Shown: positions 1 to 8,755 of the stretch, one piece after another
Numbering within the stretch: position 1 is the first letter of the stretch
How the letters are laid out: each line of letters opens with the position of its first letter
NCBI GenBank assembly: GCA_964441275.1
Contig: CAYTUG010000021.1
Coordinates: 1 to 34,167, forward strand
Direction: 5' to 3'
Source of the DNA: SZUA-584 sp964441275
GTDB lineage: Bacteria > Bacillota > Clostridia > Christensenellales > SZUA-584
Length of the DNA: 34,167 nt
Program-made: the position numbers and the translations under genes
The notes under the pieces: generated by a model
What the model was told of the DNA's origin: nothing
The model's database searches: none
Seen by the model: only the letters and a program-made list of their open reading frames with translations

Positions 1-375
1 TTAATTATCTCCTCCAAGATATTTTCTAAAAGCAATCAAAGCTTCCATAAACCGGGCAAACCGCAAAAACTCATTAACTCCTGCACAGGCATATTTTATC
101 CATTCTTCAAGCTCGGCTTTTTCGGAAAACTTTTTTACTTTTTCGTTTCGGGCGCATTGATAATATAGCCTCGCCCTTAAAAAAGATATCTCGCCTTTTG
201 TGTCCGCATCAAGTTCTCTGCCTTGCGTTTTACACGCATTAACTTTATTCTCTAACACATTAACGGCAGCTAAAAATTTGCGCATCTGTGTTGTGGTAGG
301 CAGGTCTTTCGGGTCCATATCTTTATTAATAACATTCTCGGCTTTGTCGACTATGTCCACATTTGCATAATCCAT
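1..375 (-). CDS. csm2: Csm2, small subunit of the type III-A CRISPR effector
   Basis: A 124-residue protein matching the Csm2 pattern: LPTTTQMRKF near residue 26, a central RLYYQCAR helix and the C-terminal FARFMEALIAFRKYLGG. In this family the protein forms the helical inner filament of the Csm complex and lines the guide-target duplex; it has no catalytic site. The gene is complete, with its TAA at the first base of the window. Its ATG is 2 nt past the csm1 stop, and its ribosome binding site (AGGAAGG on the minus strand) lies inside the end of csm1, so the two genes are probably translationally coupled. csm3, csm4 and csm5, and perhaps csm6, cas6 and the array, would be expected beyond the left edge. 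Length is ordinary for the family. Confidence 0.9.
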   Translation of the reverse strand: MDYANVDIVDKAENVINKDMDPKDLPTTTQMRKFLAAVNVLENKVNACKTQGRELDADTKGEISFLRARLYYQCARNEKVKKFSEKAELEEWIKYACAGVNEFLRFARFMEALIAFRKYLGGDN

Positions 376-377
376 GT

Positions 378-2801
378 TTAACCTTCCTTTCTATTTAAAT
401 ATATAAAAAGCGTAATTGCCATTATCAGCTCGTCCTTTTCATCGAGCCAATTGATTATGTTTTTTTGGAACTTTTCAAATATAGGCAATTTTAGCTTGTT
501 ACTTGGTTTGTTTCTCGCAAGCCAATAAGCGAGCCTTGCGTAATTTATGCCGCTTTTTTTAATTCCGCGTATTAAAAACAACAATTTATATATAGCCGAG
601 CTGCCAATCTCAAGTTTGGTTTTGCTTTCGTCATCAAGCGATAAATTCTCTCTCAAAAATTTTAGTTTTTCCTCAAGTACATTTTCAGTAAATCGTTTCC
701 AAGTAAAAACCGATGAAGAATCAAACAGTGCTATGCTATCTTTTTGGCGTTCTTTTTCCCCATCCCCTAAACCTTCAACGGATGAACATTTATTATAGGT
801 GTGCGATTTTGCCGCGCTTTCAAGTTCTCCCGTTATCCTCGCCATTTGCGAAACTGGAAACGTGCTTTTGAATAAACCCAGCCCCGCTGAAAAAGTAATT
901 TTCCCGCATGTATATTTTTCAAACATATTGCGCAAATCAACTGAAAATTCTATAACGTGGTCCCACGCTCCCACGATAAAAAGATCATCGCCGCCCGAAT
1001 AGCATACCTGCAGACTTTTCTTTTTATTCGCATTGTCGGACATAAGGGTTTGTTTTAACTCTTTATCTCCTTCAAAACTTAAGTTGCCTGTAGCAACCCG
1101 GCTAACAACGCATTTGAAGAAAAGCGAAAGCGCTTCGGATAAAGTTTGAGTACGCGAAAATGTATTGTAATCCTCTTTTATAAATCCTTTTGCAAATAAT
1201 TCACCCAAATTGTCAACATCTGCACGCAAAACACCAAGGCGGCGTATACCGGTGCTGCTTTTAGCATAATCGCTAAAAGTGTTGTTGGGTATTAAGTAAT
1301 CACAAAACGGCAGCCCAACACAGTTCTTGTTATAGGTTGATGCGTTAAACAAGTATATCCTCTCATTTATAATTTGATTCCTATTAATTTGCACTATTTC
1401 AAAAGATGCAGGCTGTCCAAATATTTCCGGCAGCTCAACATTCCCTTTCTTTCTTTGAGGAACAACCTTAAGCGCCATCAACGCATCTTCAAAAGACGCA
1501 AATTGGTTTATCGGCAACTCTTCAAGCGCAAGGCAAGTTGCGCAAATATCGACATCATCATTCTTTCTTACGGTATCGTTAGATTCCCCGCATACGCTAC
1601 ATTCACGGTTTTGAGGCCCCCTTGCGCTTACATTAGTAAGCTTGTTTAATTGCGATGGGGAATATCTTTTTAGTTTGCGTTTTGTTATTTCCGCAGAAAC
1701 TTGTGCAAATATTGCCGGGGTGTTTCGTTCATCCTTCCCCATTAGTTCATTAGCGCAGCATTTAACGCTTGCTTGTTCAAAATACAAAGTTGTATTAAAT
1801 TTATCAATGAACCAATCGTTTACGTTCTCTTTTAGCTTGTCAAGCCAATAAAGAATTTGCCCGGTATTTGGCAAAATAAGATACGCACGTCCGCCACCCG
1901 AGTATAATAAGCTCGTTCTTGACAGTGCCGCCTTGTTCAAAAATTCGTCTATAATATATTCCATAAATATTTCAAGCGTTAATGAACGTGCCCTTAACGC
2001 TTTGGCGGCTTTATTTGACTTTATAGTGTATATGTAGTCCTGAATTCCGGATATATCAAAGCATGTCAGTGTGAACATATGCTTTTTTCTATATACATCT
2101 CTTTCTTGGTAGAACCTGTGATAATCAGCAATGTTGTTTTCCGCAATGTAATGCAACATAGCTGCAGAGAAAGCAGCCGTAAGTTTGCTATGACAATATA
2201 ATGATACATCCGCAATTTCATCGGTTTTGGTTGATGAGGGGACATAATACATCGTTTGTTTTAGCAAATCAAGCAAACCGTTTATACCCAACATTTCAAG
2301 TTGAGCATTTTTTAGAATACTGTTAAGCAACGAGAATAAATACTGATATTTGTCTTTGGTGGCCGATATGTTGCTTGTCGGTATATTCGTAGGTTTTTCT
2401 CTTTTATATGATAACTCTCTAACATAAAGAGTGTTTTGTTGACTGCTGCATATATTATTTCTGTTACCCCGCAAATTGTTAAAAACACTTTTTATCGGAA
2501 GCTTTGCGTCAAATCCAAACTGACCTTCCCCATCTGGCCTTCTGTCGGCACCTGCGGCAATGTTGTCAGCTTCACACACAATATAAGCAAGTGAGTCAGG
2601 TTTAAGTTTAGCCGTCTTTAAATCTTTTTCGTGGTGATACCTTACACATTCTACAACTTTATCTATATCGTCATAAATCATTTGTGACTCTAATATAAAG
2701 TTAGCTGCTAAATCCGGATGGCTTTCATTCACTCCCTTACGGTGAACTAATTTTCCGATGTCATGCAACAATGAGCCAATTTGAGCCGTTATAATATCCA
2801 T
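378..2801 (-). CDS. csm1: Cas10/Csm1, type III-A signalling and DNase subunit
   Basis: 807 residues with the full Cas10 layout. An N-terminal HD nuclease domain has LLHDIGK (H13, D14) and an HHEK motif at 56-59. A first palm domain begins near 245 (CFDISGIQDYIYTIKSNKA). A zinc ribbon has C401, C404, C420 and C423. The second palm has RADVDNLGELF (526-536) and the cyclase motif GGDD at 603-606. A helical C-terminal domain follows. Known family roles are target-RNA-activated ssDNA cleavage by HD and synthesis of cyclic oligoadenylates by GGDD; both motifs are intact here, so both activities are predicted. It is the first gene of the operon, and no cas gene lies upstream within the window. The ATG has a GGGGTG ribosome binding site. 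An IS1182-like relic sits about 300 bp upstream. Confidence 0.95.
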   Translation of the reverse strand: MDIITAQIGSLLHDIGKLVHRKGVNESHPDLAANFILESQMIYDDIDKVVECVRYHHEKDLKTAKLKPDSLAYIVCEADNIAAGADRRPDGEGQFGFDAKLPIKSVFNNLRGNRNNICSSQQNTLYVRELSYKREKPTNIPTSNISATKDKYQYLFSLLNSILKNAQLEMLGINGLLDLLKQTMYYVPSSTKTDEIADVSLYCHSKLTAAFSAAMLHYIAENNIADYHRFYQERDVYRKKHMFTLTCFDISGIQDYIYTIKSNKAAKALRARSLTLEIFMEYIIDEFLNKAALSRTSLLYSGGGRAYLILPNTGQILYWLDKLKENVNDWFIDKFNTTLYFEQASVKCCANELMGKDERNTPAIFAQVSAEITKRKLKRYSPSQLNKLTNVSARGPQNRECSVCGESNDTVRKNDDVDICATCLALEELPINQFASFEDALMALKVVPQRKKGNVELPEIFGQPASFEIVQINRNQIINERIYLFNASTYNKNCVGLPFCDYLIPNNTFSDYAKSSTGIRRLGVLRADVDNLGELFAKGFIKEDYNTFSRTQTLSEALSLFFKCVVSRVATGNLSFEGDKELKQTLMSDNANKKKSLQVCYSGGDDLFIVGAWDHVIEFSVDLRNMFEKYTCGKITFSAGLGLFKSTFPVSQMARITGELESAAKSHTYNKCSSVEGLGDGEKERQKDSIALFDSSSVFTWKRFTENVLEEKLKFLRENLSLDDESKTKLEIGSSAIYKLLFLIRGIKKSGINYARLAYWLARNKPSNKLKLPIFEKFQKNIINWLDEKDELIMAITLFIYLNRKEG

Positions 2802-3119
2802 TTCAACACCCCATAATTCTATATATCTTTAATCAAAACAACAAACCGCCAACCCTGTTAGCTCTTTTATCGCAATATTATAAGAATAAAGGCTAAAGCA
2901 TTTGTTTTTTAGCAGTTAGCTTCTATAATTGAGATAATCGGAATTTCCCTACCATAGTTTAAATGAACATGTTATTTTCGGCTATTAAATTAAATTGTAT
3001 TGAAGTTCAGTTATAAACTATATATTCGATGTTATTATTTAATGCCCTATACATTATATCTCAGGCTTCAAGTATGATTATAACCTATTATTGAGAATAA
3101 AAAAAGTATTATTTAATAA
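2802..3119. other. Intergenic region upstream of csm1, AT-rich, no gene seen
   Basis: About 320 bp of AT-rich DNA between csm1 and the transposase relic, which by its open frame could intrude to 3078. No convincing reading frame was found. On the minus strand a TATAAT hexamer at 2877-2882 could be the -10 of the csm promoter, but no good -35 lies 17 bp upstream of it. No CRISPR-like direct repeats are present. Confidence 0.4.
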
Positions 3120-3970
3120 TACGCAGGCTGCTATCAGCTTTTGAAAAATAAACAAAAGCCGCCTGCCCAGTATCAGTGCGATCTTTTTCATGTTTTGTAC
3201 TAACGCTGCCAACAGGCATTGCTCAGATACCTTTGAAAGTCCGCGCATTCTACAATAACGCGAACCATGAAGCTCTTTTGAATCCGCAAAGCTACACTCA
3301 ATCGTTTCTTTTCGCTGGGCATATATCTTTTTGCCAAGTTCAGTTTTTGTGAATCGGTACATCTCGTCACGGTAATCTTCCCAGACGTGGCGCCGCAGTA
3401 TCTTGAACTTCTGTTTCTTCGCAAGACACTCTTCCCGGCCTTTCTCAATGGCTTTATCAAGATCATCCATATAGCCTTGTCACATATACCTTGGTATATG
3501 TGCCTTTATTAGAGTTGGCTTTCAAATGAGTTGAATCCGTGTACAGTATTTTACCATCCACAAGTCCTTTCTCGATAGCCTGCCATACGATATTGTCAAA
3601 TATCCTCTGCGGGATATCCGTATTCTTAAATCGTCTGCGATGATTCTGCCATATGACGCTTGCATCCGGTATCTTATCTGTCAGCTTGTAATCCAAGAAC
3701 CGTCGATATGCGATATTGACCTTAACTTCTTCCACCAACCGATGTTCCGAGCGTATGCCGAACAGATACCCGACAAACAGCATCTTAAAGATGATGGCAG
3801 GCTCAATTGCAGAACGTCCGTTATCAAGGCAGTAATATTCGCGTCACTTGCCGTTAATAAAGCTGAAGACGAAATGTTTTTATCTTTCGTAAAAGTTGGT
3901 CTTCGGGTAGTAGCGTGTCGATGATGGCAAGTTCCATTTCGCCTTGATAGCTGTTTTGTTCTTCAAGCAT
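3078..3970 (-). pseudogene. Decayed IS1182-family DDE transposase, internally deleted
   Basis: Three transposase pieces lie in different frames. From ATG 3970 the N-terminus reads LPEDQLLRKIK and then shifts frame. The next piece continues YYCLDNGR, IIFKMLFVGYLFGIRSE and YTDSTHLKANSNK, the signatures around the first catalytic Asp of the IS1182 group, down to 3463. The third (3470 to 3078) starts MDDLDKAIEKGREE and then jumps to the C-terminal RRHVWEDYRDE, YAQRKETIECSFADSKELHG and RYCRMRGL. The jump removes roughly 200 residues that normally lie between these blocks, including the second catalytic Asp. A further in-frame TGA interrupts the part before YYCLDNGR. The gene cannot make a working transposase. 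Confidence 0.85.
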
Positions 3971-4050
3971 GGTATTCTCCGCCGTTTTTTTGTTTTGCCG
4001 TATCCTGGATAATAAAAAAGGCCGCCGACACTTTGTCAGCAGCCTGTGCC
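3120..4050 (-). mobile_element. IS1182-like element remnant
   Basis: The element body surrounds the broken transposase. Imperfect terminal inverted repeats are suggested by CAGGCTGCT at 3124-3132 and its complement AGCAGCCTG at 4038-4046, but the right copy also forms part of a terminator hairpin, so these ends are tentative. The relic sits directly between csm1 and the 3' end of pnp. The element cannot move by itself; a related intact transposase elsewhere could in principle act on its ends. No target-site duplication was identified. Confidence 0.6.
4014..4044 (-). terminator. Intrinsic terminator after pnp
   Basis: Read on the minus strand, GGCTGCTGACA pairs with TGTCGGCGGCC across an AAG loop (11 bp including two G-T pairs) and is followed at once by six T. 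It lies 46 bp beyond the pnp stop and points away from pnp. It may have been brought in as the upstream end of the IS1182-like element, where it would also shield the transposase from read-through. Confidence 0.8.
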
Positions 4051-4089
4051 TCTTGTGCGGTTTTTTATATCTTTTTGAAACGGTATCGT

Positions 4090-6195
4090 TTATTTGCCGT
4101 CAGTGACTTTTTTATCGCCCGGCAAAAGACCTTTGCGTGTTAAATTTACACGCCCCTGTTTATCTATCTCGGTAACCCTGACGAGTATTTCATCTCCTAT
4201 ATTAACCACATCTTCAACGCGTTTAACATGTTCGTTAGAAAGCTTGGATATGTGCACAAGCCCGTCTTTTCCGGGAGCAAGCTCCACAAATGCGCCAAAG
4301 TTCATTATCCTTACTACTTTGCCAAGATAAACGTTTCCGACTTCGACATCTTTAACTATTGCATCAATAGCCGCTTTTGCCTTTTCCGCCGCCTGCTCGT
4401 CCGCCGACAGTATAAACACCCGCCCATCGTCTTCAAGATCTATCTTAACCCCGGTATCCGCAATAATTTTGTTTATCACTTTTCCGCCCGTACCGATAAC
4501 TTCGCGAATTTTTTCCGGGTCAATTACAAACTGGAAAATCCGCGGTGCATATTTTGATAAGTTTTCGCGCGGTGATGAGAGCGCCTCGTCCATTTTATCG
4601 AGTATGTGCATCCTTCCTTCGTGCGCCTGTGAAAGAGCGCGCGTAAGTACCTGCTCGTCTATTCCTTTAATCTTAATATCCATCTGAATTGCGGTTATTC
4701 CCGCCCTTGTTCCGGCAACTTTAAAATCCATATCGCCTAAAAAATCTTCCAAACCCTGTATATCCGTAAGTATTGCGATCGTGCCTTCATCTTTTATCAG
4801 CCCCATTGCCACACCGGCTACCGCCGATTTTAAAGGCACGCCCGCGTCCATAAGGGACAAAGAGCTAGCGCATATGCTTGCCTGCGATGTGGAGCCGTTC
4901 GAGCTTATGCATTCCGATACTGTCCTTATTGCATACGGGAACTCGCTCTCGTCCGGAAGAACAGGTATAAGCGCTCTTTCCGCCAAAGCGCCGTGTCCGA
5001 TTTCGCGGCGGCTTGCTCCTCTTAGCATCCGGGCCTCACCGGTCGAATAGGGGGGCATATTGTAATGGTGCATATATCGTTTATCTTCCTGCTCGATTAC
5101 ACCGTCAAGCCGCTGGGCGTCGTTTATTGAGCCCAATGTGGTTAGTGTCATAGCTTGCGTTTCACCGCGTGTAAAAACGGCGCTCCCGTGGGGACGCGCA
5201 AATATGCCCACCTCGCACCAAATAGGGCGAACCTCGTCAAACCGTCGGCCATCCGGACGGATTCCCTTATTAATGATTCTGTCCCTTATAATTTCTTTTC
5301 TTATCTGATAAAGAATCTCTTCAATATCTGCAATTTTATCCGGGTAGCTTTCGCTAAAATACGCAATCACATCTTCCGCAAGCTCTTCTGTACGCTGTTC
5401 CCGAACTTTTCTGTCGGCGGTATCAACGCTGTATTCTACCTTTTTCGTTGCATACTCACGAACTTTTTGCTCAAGTTCTTCGTCAATTTCTATTAAATCC
5501 GGCTCGCTCTTTTGTTCGCCTATCGCTTCTATAATTTCTTCAACGAATGATATTACTTTTTTTATCTCCTCATGTGCAAGCAATATCGCATCGAGCATTT
5601 GTTTTTCGCTTATCTGGTCTGCACCCGCTTCAACCATCATAACTGCGTCTTTCGTACCGGAAACCGTTAAGTCAAGAGTGCTTTTTTCGCGTTGCTGTGC
5701 ATCGGGATTTATCACATACTCGCCGTCTACCATACCCACAACAACCGAGCCGGTAGGCCCTAAGAATGGTATCTTGGAAATGCTAAGCGCAATGGACGAG
5801 CCTATCATTGCCAAAACAGCGGGCAGCACATCCTGTTCCACGCTTAACACTGTACATATAACCTGAACGTCGTTCCGATATCCCTTGGGAAACAGCGGCC
5901 TTATCGGCCTGTCGATAAGCCGAGACGTCAGTATTGCCTTTTCAGACGGGCGCCCTTCGCGCTTAATAAATCCGCCCGGTATTTTTCCTACCGAATACAT
6001 CTTCTCTTCAAACTCTACGCTCAGCGGAAAAAAATCAATCCCTTCCCTTGGCGTTTTTGATGCGGTCGCCGTTACAAGCACCGCAGTTTCTCCGCATCTT
6101 ACAAGGCACGAACCATTTGCCTGCTGGGCATACTTGCCCGTCTCCACTATCAGCTTTCTTCCGGCGTAATCAAACTCAAATACTTTATACTCCAT
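4090..6195 (-). CDS. pnp: Polyribonucleotide nucleotidyltransferase (PNPase)
   Basis: 701 residues, normal for PNPase: phosphorolytic 3'-5' RNA decay in the cytoplasm. Two RNase PH folds flank a helical linker. The second core carries FTRGETQAM and the active-site stretch FLGDMDFKVAGT. A KH domain (about 560-615) has the GTGG loop at 568-571, and an S1 domain spans about 620-690 (YLGKVVRIMNFGAFVEL). The open frame extends 18 codons further upstream, but the start at 6195 (MEYKVFEF) has a GGAGAAGGAG ribosome binding site at good spacing and matches the family N-terminus. It follows rpsO on the same strand, the order usual in bacteria, and ends in the hairpin at 4014-4044. Confidence 0.97.
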   Translation of the reverse strand: MEYKVFEFDYAGRKLIVETGKYAQQANGSCLVRCGETAVLVTATASKTPREGIDFFPLSVEFEEKMYSVGKIPGGFIKREGRPSEKAILTSRLIDRPIRPLFPKGYRNDVQVICTVLSVEQDVLPAVLAMIGSSIALSISKIPFLGPTGSVVVGMVDGEYVINPDAQQREKSTLDLTVSGTKDAVMMVEAGADQISEKQMLDAILLAHEEIKKVISFVEEIIEAIGEQKSEPDLIEIDEELEQKVREYATKKVEYSVDTADRKVREQRTEELAEDVIAYFSESYPDKIADIEEILYQIRKEIIRDRIINKGIRPDGRRFDEVRPIWCEVGIFARPHGSAVFTRGETQAMTLTTLGSINDAQRLDGVIEQEDKRYMHHYNMPPYSTGEARMLRGASRREIGHGALAERALIPVLPDESEFPYAIRTVSECISSNGSTSQASICASSLSLMDAGVPLKSAVAGVAMGLIKDEGTIAILTDIQGLEDFLGDMDFKVAGTRAGITAIQMDIKIKGIDEQVLTRALSQAHEGRMHILDKMDEALSSPRENLSKYAPRIFQFVIDPEKIREVIGTGGKVINKIIADTGVKIDLEDDGRVFILSADEQAAEKAKAAIDAIVKDVEVGNVYLGKVVRIMNFGAFVELAPGKDGLVHISKLSNEHVKRVEDVVNIGDEILVRVTEIDKQGRVNLTRKGLLPGDKKVTDGK

Positions 6196-6282
6196 TTTTT
6201 CTCCTTCTCCTACACACATGGACATATGCACCCTTACATAAGCCCTCATGCATAATCAGCATGATATATATTCTAACAAATT

Positions 6283-6304
6283 ATAGAGCGGTTACCCGCT
6301 CTAT
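6283..6304 (-). other. rpsO-pnp intergenic hairpin
   Basis: ATAGAGCGG (6283-6291) and CCGCTCTAT (6296-6304) form a perfect 9-bp stem with a 4-nt loop, between the rpsO stop and the pnp start. It has no T-run after it on the minus strand, so it is not a classic terminator. In Escherichia coli a stem-loop at this place is cut by RNase III and mediates PNPase autoregulation; a similar processing or attenuation role here is inference. Confidence 0.6.
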
Positions 6305-6327
6305 GGTTGTTACTTTTTTTATGGTTA

Positions 6328-6591
6328 TTATTTTCTTAAATTTAATCCCTTTAGCACTTCCCTGTAACGCTCTATATCTTTTTTCTTAAGGTAGTTGAGC
6401 AAACCTCTTCTTTTACCTACCATTTTCAAAAGCCCTCTTCTTGAGTGATGATCGTTTTTGTGAATCTTCAAGTGCTCAATAAGGTGGTTGATCCTTTCGG
6501 TAAGCAGCGCTATTTGCACCTCGGGAGATCCGGTATCGCCCTTGTTCAAGGCAAATTTCTCAATTATACCCGCCTTTTTCTCTTTATCCAT
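6328..6591 (-). CDS. rpsO: Ribosomal protein S15
   Basis: 87 residues, full length for bS15/uS15, a primary 16S rRNA binding protein that bridges to the large subunit. Family signatures visible: GDTGSPEVQIALLTERI, HLIEHLKIHKNDHHSRRGL, and the C-terminal RRGLLNYLKKKDIERYR. The ATG at 6591 is preceded by AGGAGG at ideal spacing. It leads the rpsO-pnp operon, with a strong promoter about 85 bp upstream and a structured leader that could bind S15 for feedback control. Confidence 0.98.
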   Translation of the reverse strand: MDKEKKAGIIEKFALNKGDTGSPEVQIALLTERINHLIEHLKIHKNDHHSRRGLLKMVGKRRGLLNYLKKKDIERYREVLKGLNLRK

Positions 6592-6623
6592 TTTATCCTC
6601 CTGTTACTAAACCCCGTCAACTT

Positions 6624-6650
6624 AGTATGGCGTCGGACGCTCGCTATACC
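6624..6650 (-). promoter_or_regulatory. Structured rpsO leader, possible S15 feedback site
   Basis: Within the leader between the promoter and rpsO, AGTAT (6624-6628) pairs with ATACC (6646-6650), enclosing a GCGT/ACGC stem (6630-6633 with 6637-6640). S15 autoregulatory leaders are common in bacteria, but this fold was not matched to any known class; it is only a candidate. Confidence 0.3.
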
Positions 6651-6676
6651 ATGTAAGCGGTTTTAAATCAGAAGCT

Positions 6677-6705
6677 ATCATAACACAGGCGGCTATATTT
6701 GTAAA
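6677..6705 (-). promoter_or_regulatory. Sigma-A promoter of rpsO-pnp
   Basis: On the minus strand: TTTACA (-35, at 6700-6705), a 17-bp spacer, then TATGAT (-10, at 6677-6682) preceded by TGT, an extended -10. Spacing and placement, about 85 bp before the rpsO start, fit a vegetative promoter for this operon. Confidence 0.8.
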
Positions 6706-6748
6706 CTAAAAGAACAACGTAATATCAAAGCTATTTGTAGAACTACAA

Positions 6749-7161
6749 TACATATTGGACAAAAGTACCTTGAAAATAAAAGATGCGGGGGCTGTCTTAG
6801 GTGATATTGTTGGGTTGGGAACAACAAACACACCGAAAGGAGCCAATTGCCGTACGTTCTTGGCATTGCGCTGGGGCGAACTTAACCTTCTGCGCAGAAA
6901 CCCTGACCTTGGATTGCATGAGCTGTGAGAGGCTATACCCGCACCATTGTGGGGATGTACCGCATTTTAAAGCGGCTGAAACCTCAGCCGTTACCTGATA
7001 GGTCAACGAGTCCAAATAGACGTTAAATACGCGCCTTCTGCCTGTCTGGCAGACGATGCCAAAGCTTGTCCATACCGTTTAAACAATGTACCCATGTAGC
7101 GAACGCCAACCTATTACCTCAAACGCTACACTATCCAATATGTTGACAAACCTATATTAAT
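6749..7161 (+). mobile_element. IS481-like element relic, copy A (internally deleted)
   Basis: Plus-strand fragments, in shifted frames, of an IS481-type transposase: RRNPDLGLHEL near 6895, then LIGQRVQIDVKYAP at about 7000-7041, then at an AAAGCTT junction (about 7061) a jump to the C-terminal YRLNNVPM. The catalytic core between is missing. Outer ends match in inverted orientation: CATATTGGACA near 6752 against TCCAATATGTT near 7134, followed by GACAAACCTA. The 3' end closely resembles copy B at 15182-15306. It is non-functional and lies between the rpsO promoter and the spore hydrolase gene. Small frames inside it are not believable genes. Confidence 0.7.
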
Positions 7162-7179
7162 GTTAACTATAAACAAAAT

Positions 7180-7224
7180 AAATAAGCGCTACCCAATATG
7201 AAAACACAGATGTAACGCTTATTT
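7180..7224 (-). terminator. Hairpin downstream of the LysM/GH18 gene
   Basis: AAATAAGCGCTAC (7180-7192) and GTAACGCTTATTT (7212-7224) are inverted repeats matching at 12 of 13 positions, with a 19-nt loop. It lies about 90 bp past the stop of the minus-strand hydrolase gene. On that strand AT-rich sequence follows but no clean T-run, so a terminator role is likely rather than certain. Confidence 0.45.
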
Positions 7225-7311
7225 TAACTTTGCAATTTCGATAGTTTTCACTGCCTTTTTAGTCTTACTTTGTTTTAACGTTGATACAGCTGCACGGTTT
7301 TCCGGCTTAAA

Positions 7312-8598
7312 CTATACAACCTTGACTATATTAAACATGCTGTCCAGCACAACCCAGTTTTGCGGAAACAAAAGCCCCAACAACCAGTAGCTTACGCCCC
7401 GAAGGTCGTATTTGTTGACCAACAAAAATTTTGAATGTACGCTGCGCGCATCTTCGAACCACACAACATGTTTTGCGCCGCTTTGATCGTAATAACTAAA
7501 GGTAGGCGATTGCGTCTGCTCGTCAAAATGAATTTCCGCTCCCACTTTTGCGGCAAGCAAAACGGCCTGTTGGGCTGATAACCTTTTTGCCCACCCTCCC
7601 CCCGGCATAAACGGGAGCTGCCAATCGTAACCGTAAAGCGGCATACCCATAATTATTTTGCGGCTCGGTATAACCGAAACTGCGTACCTTATTACATCCT
7701 CCACAAGATCGGCGGGTGCCACCGCATATGGCGGCCCTCCGGACCATCCCCATTCGTATGTCATTATAATAACAAAATCGACAACCTCGCCATGGGCGGC
7801 GTAATCGTGCGCGCCGTGCCAGGCTCCCACTTTCACATCGGTATCCTTAGGCGCAAGCGCTGTTGATACTACATAGTTAAGCGGATGCAAAGCGGCTGTC
7901 AATCGTCTCAAAAAGCTATTATACGCCTCGCGCTTATCGGGCGATATTCGTTCAAAATCTATATTTACTCCATAATAACCTTTTTGTTTTAAGACTGTAA
8001 TAATGTTTTGTATAAGCGTATCCTGCAATTTAGTGCTGTCAAGTATGCTGTCAACAAGTTCGGTATCAAAATTTCCGCCTTTGAAGTTTGTAACAACCAA
8101 TAAGGGCGCAACTTTTTTAACTTGCGCCTGCGCAAGAATAGCGGAATCGTCTATGGGCGCAAGGCTTGCGTCTTCCCGTACCTGATAGCTAAACGGGGCA
8201 ATGTATGTCAAGTAATCCCCCACGTCTTGCATTATCTGTGTATCGCGCTGCGCAGTACTCGGTTCAATATATCCGTTTACCTCAATAAACCCAAAGTTCT
8301 TTTCGCGCACGGGAATTTGCAAAACCGTACCCGGCAAAATCATATTTGGGTTTTGAATTGCATTTAAAGCGATAATGCTGTCGGGAGTAGTACCGTATCG
8401 GCTTGCGATGCTAAAAACCGACTCGCCCGGTTTAACAGTGTGAGAAACCATAGCGGTAGGTATTACAAGCGCCTGCCCAATGACAAGATGCGGAAAATCT
8501 GAAAGTTTATTAGCTTCGAATATCGAATCAACGCTCACACCGTACCTTTGCGCTATCTTATAAAGCGTATCGCCGGCTTTAACAACATGTATGTCCAT
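7312..8598 (-). CDS. Spore cortex-lytic type LysM/GH18 hydrolase (SleL/YaaH-like)
   Basis: 428 residues: two LysM repeats (about 3-47, HVVKAGDTLYKIAQRYG; about 52-96, HTVKPGESVFSIASRYG) then a glycoside hydrolase 18 barrel. The GH18 signature reads GVNIDFE at 210-216, with E216 the predicted acid, and MTYEWGWSGGPP follows near 279. This is the architecture of SleL/YaaH, an N-acetylglucosaminidase acting on spore cortex fragments during germination. No signal peptide is seen, as expected for proteins assembled onto the spore from the mother cell. The ATG has an AAAGGATG ribosome binding site. It is transcribed away from cwlJ-gerQ. The fold is certain; the exact bond cleaved is inferred from family. 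Confidence 0.88.
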   Translation of the reverse strand: MDIHVVKAGDTLYKIAQRYGVSVDSIFEANKLSDFPHLVIGQALVIPTAMVSHTVKPGESVFSIASRYGTTPDSIIALNAIQNPNMILPGTVLQIPVREKNFGFIEVNGYIEPSTAQRDTQIMQDVGDYLTYIAPFSYQVREDASLAPIDDSAILAQAQVKKVAPLLVVTNFKGGNFDTELVDSILDSTKLQDTLIQNIITVLKQKGYYGVNIDFERISPDKREAYNSFLRRLTAALHPLNYVVSTALAPKDTDVKVGAWHGAHDYAAHGEVVDFVIIMTYEWGWSGGPPYAVAPADLVEDVIRYAVSVIPSRKIIMGMPLYGYDWQLPFMPGGGWAKRLSAQQAVLLAAKVGAEIHFDEQTQSPTFSYYDQSGAKHVVWFEDARSVHSKFLLVNKYDLRGVSYWLLGLLFPQNWVVLDSMFNIVKVV

Positions 8599-8688
8599 AA
8601 ATCGTCACATCCTTTATATGTATTGTTGTTGTATTATATGGTGATCAAGCGCTGTTCGTGCTTTAAAATTTTGTACGCCGTATTTATC

Positions 8689-8716
8689 ACTTTTATTGCG
8701 TTTTAAGTATACAATA
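8689..8716 (+). promoter_or_regulatory. Possible sigma-K-type promoter for cwlJ-gerQ
   Basis: AC (8689-8690), a 17-bp spacer and TATACAATA (8708-8716) resemble the mother-cell sigma-K pattern AC-N17-CATANNNTA, with T for C at the first -10 base. It lies 40 bp before the cwlJ start. In Bacillus subtilis cwlJ and coat genes are mother-cell expressed, so this is plausible but short motifs like this occur by chance. Confidence 0.3.
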
Positions 8717-8755
8717 CTGTATAGAACAATAAGAACAAAAAATATGGTGAGAAAG

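Noticed and set aside
3120..3140. Firm IS1182 end defined by CAGGCTGCT inverted repeats
   Set aside because: Only about 9 bases match and the other arm belongs to a terminator stem, so the exact element ends are left tentative.
6797..7015. Small open frames on both strands at 6797-7015
   Set aside because: They lie within IS481-like relic A and do not follow the transposase reading frame; no ribosome binding site.
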